A stretch of DNA of 64,000 nucleotides from Cytobacillus sp. FSL H8-0458 (GTDB lineage: Bacteria; Bacillota; Bacilli; Bacillales; Cytobacillaceae), in NCBI RefSeq assembly GCF_038002165.1, contig NZ_JBBOBR010000001.1:868001-932000 (forward strand), read 5' to 3'. The notes below the pieces were generated by a model that was not told the DNA's origin, did not search any database, and worked only from the letters and a program-made list of their open reading frames with translations. This document shows, in pieces, positions 60,300-64,000 of this stretch; position 1 is the first letter of the stretch; each line of letters opens with the position of its first letter. The translations under genes and the position numbers were made by a program.

Positions 60300-62477
60300 A
60301 TGGAGAACTATGTGAAAACAGGAAGCCTGCAGGTTGCAAGGGAGCTCTATGAATTTATTAATTCCGAGGCTCTGCCGGGAAGCGGAGTTAATCAGGAGCA
60401 ATTCTGGTCAGGTTTGGAATCGCTTATAAATGATCTGACCCCTAAAAATAAAGCATTGCTTGCAAAGCGTGATGAAATTCAGCATAAGCTGAACACTTGG
60501 CACAGAGAAAACCAGAATTTTGATTTTAATAACTATAAGTCATTCTTAGAAGAAATCGGTTATCTTGAGCCAAAAGCCGAGGATTTTAAAATCACTACAG
60601 AAAACGTGGATGAAGAAGTAGCTGTGAAGGCCGGACCGCAATTGGTCGTTCCAGTTAATAATGGAAGATATGCGATCAATGCAGCAAATGCCCGGTGGGG
60701 AAGCTTGTACGATGCACTTTATGGAACCGATGCAATCAGTGAAGAAAATGGGGCAAATAGGGACGGCGGATATAATCCTGTAAGGGGAGAAAAGGTTATT
60801 GCATTTGCCAGGGAATTCCTTGACCAAACTGTTCCTCTCTCAAGCGGTTCGCATAAGGACGCTGTACAGTACAAGGTTGATGAAGGGAAACTGGAAGTTG
60901 TGCTGGGCAATGGCGAAACTGCAAATCTAAAAGAAGAAGCAAAGTTTGCCGGATACCAGGGAGATCAGGATCAGCCTTCTGCGGTACTCTTAAAGAATAA
61001 TGGCCTTTATTTTGAGATTCAGTTTGACAGAAGCCACCCAATTGGAAAAACGGATAATGCAGGGGTGAAGGATGTTTTACTTGAAGCTGCAATTACCACA
61101 ATTATGGACTGTGAGGATTCAGTAACAGCAGTTGATGCTGAAGACAAGGTCCTTGTATACCGCAACTGGCTCGGTTTGATGAAGGGTGACCTTTCCGCAG
61201 CCTTCACAAAGGACTCTAAATCAATGACACGTAAATTGAATCCAGACCGGTCATATGTGTCTCCTGAAGGAAAGGATTTCTCATTATCAGGACGTTCATT
61301 GATGTTTGTCAGGAATGTCGGACATTTAATGTCCATTAACGCTATTTTGGATGCAGAAGGAAATGAAGTGCAGGAAGGTATCCTCGATACGGTAGTTACT
61401 TCCCTGATTGGGAAGCATACATTGCTTGGAAATGGACCATACCAAAACACATCTGAGGGATCCATTTATATCGTTAAGCCAAAAATGCACGGGTCCAAAG
61501 AGGTTGCTTTTGCAAACGAGTTATTTGACCGGACGGAAGATCTGCTTGGACTGGAGCGGAACACACTGAAAATTGGTGTAATGGATGAGGAGCGCCGTAC
61601 ATCCTTGAATCTTGCAGCCTGCATCCGTGAAGTAAAGGAGCGCATTGTTTTCATAAACACCGGATTCCTTGACCGTACAGGGGATGAGATGCACACTTCC
61701 ATGGAAGCTGGCCCGATGATCCGCAAGAATGATATGAAAGCAACAGCCTGGCTAAAAGGCTATGAAAAATCCAATGTCAATACAGGCCTTGAAACAGGCT
61801 TCCAGGGACGTGCGCAAATTGGAAAAGGCATGTGGGCTATGCCTGATATGATGGCAGATATGATGGAGCAAAAGATCGGCCATCTGAACGCCGGCGCCAA
61901 TACTGCCTGGGTACCGTCTCCAACTGCAGCCACCCTTCATGCATTGCATTACCATCAGGTAGAAGTTCAGAAGGTGCAAAACAAGCTGCTGGAGGAAGTT
62001 ACAGACCTTCGTGACGAAATTCTGCAGATACCGGTTGCAGAAAATCCGCAATGGACTCAAGAGGAGATCCAGGAAGAACTGGAAAACAACGCACAGGGTA
62101 TTCTCGGATATGTGGTACGCTGGGTTGAGCAGGGCATCGGCTGTTCCAAAGTTCCTGATATCAATAATATTGGTTTAATGGAGGACCGTGCGACATTAAG
62201 GATTTCGAGCCAGCATGCTGCAAATTGGCTTCACCATGGCATCTGCACGAAGGAACAAGTGCTTGAGACACTTAAGAAAATGGCTAAGGTAGTAGATGAA
62301 CAAAACAGTGGAGATACCGCATACCGCCCAATGGCAGCTGATTTCGATCAATCGGTTGCATTCCAGGCAGCATGTGACCTTGTTTTCGAAGGCTATGATC
62401 AGCCAAACGGCTATACAGAACCAATCTTGCACCGCCGCCGTCTTGAAGCGAAGTCCAAATATGCTGTTAAACAGTAA
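60300..62477 (+). CDS. glcB: Malate synthase G
   Basis: Condenses glyoxylate with acetyl-CoA to malate (725 aa, the length of isoform G). Blocks include [43 protein letters not shown] catalytic region ([20 protein letters not shown]), [40 protein letters not shown] and [25 protein letters not shown]. Strong AAAGGAGG site. It completes the glycolate route begun by GlcDEF, and shares their operator; no isocitrate lyase gene is present here. Confidence 0.95.
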   Translation: MENYVKTGSLQVARELYEFINSEALPGSGVNQEQFWSGLESLINDLTPKNKALLAKRDEIQHKLNTWHRENQNFDFNNYKSFLEEIGYLEPKAEDFKITTENVDEEVAVKAGPQLVVPVNNGRYAINAANARWGSLYDALYGTDAISEENGANRDGGYNPVRGEKVIAFAREFLDQTVPLSSGSHKDAVQYKVDEGKLEVVLGNGETANLKEEAKFAGYQGDQDQPSAVLLKNNGLYFEIQFDRSHPIGKTDNAGVKDVLLEAAITTIMDCEDSVTAVDAEDKVLVYRNWLGLMKGDLSAAFTKDSKSMTRKLNPDRSYVSPEGKDFSLSGRSLMFVRNVGHLMSINAILDAEGNEVQEGILDTVVTSLIGKHTLLGNGPYQNTSEGSIYIVKPKMHGSKEVAFANELFDRTEDLLGLERNTLKIGVMDEERRTSLNLAACIREVKERIVFINTGFLDRTGDEMHTSMEAGPMIRKNDMKATAWLKGYEKSNVNTGLETGFQGRAQIGKGMWAMPDMMADMMEQKIGHLNAGANTAWVPSPTAATLHALHYHQVEVQKVQNKLLEEVTDLRDEILQIPVAENPQWTQEEIQEELENNAQGILGYVVRWVEQGIGCSKVPDINNIGLMEDRATLRISSQHAANWLHHGICTKEQVLETLKKMAKVVDEQNSGDTAYRPMAADFDQSVAFQAACDLVFEGYDQPNGYTEPILHRRRLEAKSKYAVKQ

Positions 62478-62484
62478 TAATTTC

Positions 62485-62516
62485 AGAACAGGGCATGCAG
62501 GTGCCCTGTTTTTCTA
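62485..62516 (+). terminator. Terminator of glcB
   Basis: AACAGGGCA / TGCCCTGTT with a 6-base loop and a T run. Confidence 0.9.
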
Positions 62517-62558
62517 AGGATGTGCAGACTTAAAGTAATTGAGGGGAGAGGAAGAACA

Positions 62559-63338
62559 ATGAAATTCACCAGATTTGAAGTTAATGGAGCAGTACATGCA
62601 GGAGTATTAGAAGACGGTATGATTAAAGAAATTAAAGGTGATATTTTCGGAGATTGGGAGTATACCGGCCAAAACTTTTCCCCGAATGAAGCTAAACAGC
62701 TTGCACCGCTGGTTCCAAATCAGATAATTGGAATTGGAGCCAACTATGTGTCCGAGAAATCTGATTTGCCTGAGACACTCCCTGAAATTCCTGTATTCTT
62801 CTTCAAGCCTGTATCTTCTGTTATCGGTCCTGATGAAGATATTATCATTCCTGAAGGCATTGAAGAGGTGAAATTCGAATCAGAACTGGCTGTAGTTATT
62901 GGCAGAGAAGCAAAAAATGTAGCAGAGTCAGACGTGCTTGATTATGTTTTCGGCTACACAGTGGGGAATGATGTTACTGCTCCGCAATTTTTCCATAATG
63001 ACGGACATTGGACAATTGGCAAATCCTTTGACAGTTTTACCCCGCTTGGTCCCGTAATCGAAACAGAACTCGATCCGTTTCAGTTGAAAGTTGAAGCAAA
63101 ATTAAACGGCTCAGAAAAGCAGAACAGCAGCACTGATCTCATGATTATCCCAATCCGAAAAATGATTTCCTACCTGTCTAATGTCATGACACTGAAGCCG
63201 GGTGACGTTATCCTTACAGGAAGTCCTGTTGGAGCTGAAATGGTCAGGTCAGGCGATGTTATCGAATGTGAAATCAAAGAGATTGGAACCCTGCGAAATA
63301 CATTTGCAGTGGCACGTGAAAGCGCAAAAACGGTATAA
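62559..63338 (+). CDS. Fumarylacetoacetate hydrolase-family protein
   Basis: Protein of 259 aa with the FAH fold: IIGIGANYVSEKSD, FFFKPVSSVIGPDEDIIIP, the metal-binding acidic set in EVKFESELAVVIGREAKN and DVTAPQFF, KSFDSFTPLGP and VILTGSPVGA. Members hydrolyse or decarboxylate acylpyruvates and related diacids, so the substrate is open. ATG 62559 follows GGGAGAGGAAG. Next to an IclR regulator, suggesting the start of an aromatic, sugar-acid or hydroxy-acid catabolic set beyond the window. Confidence 0.87.
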   Translation: MKFTRFEVNGAVHAGVLEDGMIKEIKGDIFGDWEYTGQNFSPNEAKQLAPLVPNQIIGIGANYVSEKSDLPETLPEIPVFFFKPVSSVIGPDEDIIIPEGIEEVKFESELAVVIGREAKNVAESDVLDYVFGYTVGNDVTAPQFFHNDGHWTIGKSFDSFTPLGPVIETELDPFQLKVEAKLNGSEKQNSSTDLMIIPIRKMISYLSNVMTLKPGDVILTGSPVGAEMVRSGDVIECEIKEIGTLRNTFAVARESAKTV

Positions 63339-63357
63339 TTCAAGTATATTGAATTAT
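63335..63357. other. AT-rich hairpin between FAH and iclR genes
   Basis: Perfect 9-bp arms ATAATTCAA / TTGAATTAT around GTATA, overlapping the FAH stop codon and followed by GTTTTTG. Could be a weak terminator or an operator for the IclR regulator. Confidence 0.4.
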
Positions 63358-63381
63358 GTTTTTGCACCTGAGGTGAGTATT

Positions 63382-64000
63382 TTGGAAAGAGAAAATATGG
63401 TCAAGTCCGTCAGCAGGGCATTGGATATTATTACATTGATCAGCCTGAAGAAAACCGGTCTTGGCGTTACGGAAATTGCCAATCAGATCGACATCAACAA
63501 AAGCTCTGTTTATCGTATTCTATCTACCCTTGTTCAGTACGGATATATAGAGCAGGACACCGGAACCGGAAAGTACAAATTAGGGTATAAGTTCCTCGAG
63601 ATCAGCTCAAAGCTGCTTGAATCAATCGATTTGCGTGCAGAAGCAAGGCCTTTTCTGCAGGAGCTTGAAAATGAAACAAATGAAGTCATTCATTTAGTCG
63701 TTTACGATCAGGGCGAAGTTGTGTACATCGAGAAGCTTGAGGGCAATGAGACGTTAAGAATGCATTCTAAAGTCGGGAAACGCGCTCCCATGCATTGCAC
63801 ATCTGTCGGGAAGGCCATTCTTGCACACCTGCCTTCAAGCATTGTATCCGATATTCTAGAGAGAAAAGGGATGCCGGTCCATACAGATAAAACCATAACG
63901 GATAAAGACGAATTCATGAAAGAATTGGGTCAGGTAAGGCAAAAAGGATATGCTTTTGATCTCGAAGAAAATGAATACGGAATTACTTGTGTTGCCGTTC
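63382..64000 (+). CDS. IclR-family regulator, 3' end outside window
   Basis: Open to the window edge (206 codons seen). N-terminal winged helix (MVKSVSRALDIITLISLKKTGLGVTEIANQIDINKSSVYRILSTLVQYGYIEQ) and the IclR effector domain with HLVVYDQGEVVYIEKLEG, KVGKRAPMHCTSVGKAILAHLP. TTG 63382 follows AGGTGAG; ATG 63397 is an alternative. Likely regulates the FAH gene and further catabolic genes downstream. Confidence 0.9.
   Translation, partial: MERENMVKSVSRALDIITLISLKKTGLGVTEIANQIDINKSSVYRILSTLVQYGYIEQDTGTGKYKLGYKFLEISSKLLESIDLRAEARPFLQELENETNEVIHLVVYDQGEVVYIEKLEGNETLRMHSKVGKRAPMHCTSVGKAILAHLPSSIVSDILERKGMPVHTDKTITDKDEFMKELGQVRQKGYAFDLEENEYGITCVAV

Noticed and set aside
1-64000. tRNA, rRNA, CRISPR arrays, insertion sequences, prophage or integrase genes
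   Set aside because: No clover-leaf, rRNA-like, transposase or spacer-repeat pattern was found while reading; the repeats at 8552 and 54790 lack CRISPR structure.

Overview
The window reads as chromosomal DNA of a spore-forming, facultatively nitrate-respiring member of the Bacillaceae (Cytobacillus/Mesobacillus/Bacillus-like). The signs are a moderate G+C content, strong AGGAGG-type ribosome binding sites with many TTG and GTG starts, a sporulation-type diadenylate cyclase, the nitrogen regulator TnrA with its boxes, a YrhE/YrhD-type formate dehydrogenase, and the AmiE-NagZ-NamZ muropeptide recovery set. I see no rRNA, tRNA, CRISPR array, transposase or prophage. The species is an inference.

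Layout. 1-5826: trp operon (trpE cut by the window edge, then G, D, C, F, B, A, translationally coupled). 5902-8517: sulfonate/nitrate/taurine-type ABC importer. 8771-17373: small units: lemA-TPM, a methyltransferase, cdaS, an SRAP/YedK protein, a DinB protein, a class B PBP, and several small hypotheticals (one behind a SigB-like promoter). 17521-27861: the nitrate locus. 27903-29413: padR-chrA. 29566-30383: two small genes divergent from tnrA, with two TnrA boxes between them. 30586-31806: ThrE-type two-gene exporter. 31953-33668: multidrug-type ABC exporter. 33817-40669: amiE-nagZ-namZ-nagP cell-wall recycling. 40840-46506: small peptides, a carbon-nitrogen hydrolase plus GNAT pair, an LVIVD beta-propeller protein, and a divergent membrane protein/TetR pair. 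46606-50187: formate dehydrogenase, with fdhD further on at 51779-52573. 50414-51652: cupin-HD-GYP protein and a secreted protein. 52751-54733: MpsC-family protein and a CwlO-like NlpC/P60 hydrolase. 54790-55070: tandem 52-bp repeats. 55223-62477: glycolate regulon (FadR-type regulator, glcE, glcF, glcD, malate synthase G). 62559-64000: FAH-family hydrolase and an IclR regulator cut by the window end.

The most unusual system is the nitrate locus. A NasC/NarB-type molybdenum catalytic subunit, usually assimilatory, sits in one operon with a four-cluster ferredoxin subunit, a Tat-dependent bc1-type Rieske protein and a multi-heme-type membrane cytochrome b. That composition suggests a quinol-linked respiratory nitrate reductase different from NarGHI. 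The operon continues into a NarK-family transporter carrying a C-terminal PAS domain, a histidine kinase with no sensor domain, an NreC-type response regulator, a NreA-type GAF protein and a second kinase with a recently duplicated PAS pair. The transporter and the sensorless kinase look like two halves of a transport-coupled sensor. Two GGGGAA/TTCCCC palindromes two helical turns apart sit immediately upstream of the first gene and are good candidates for response-regulator sites.

Other regulatory signals that hold together: TnrA boxes at about -50 of each divergent promoter; a shared 21-bp operator before glcE and before glcB; a NagR/DasR-like operator and a cre-like site before amiE; a 21-bp-armed inverted repeat between a TetR gene that appears leaderless and its divergent neighbour; and a WalR-like site before the CwlO-like hydrolase.
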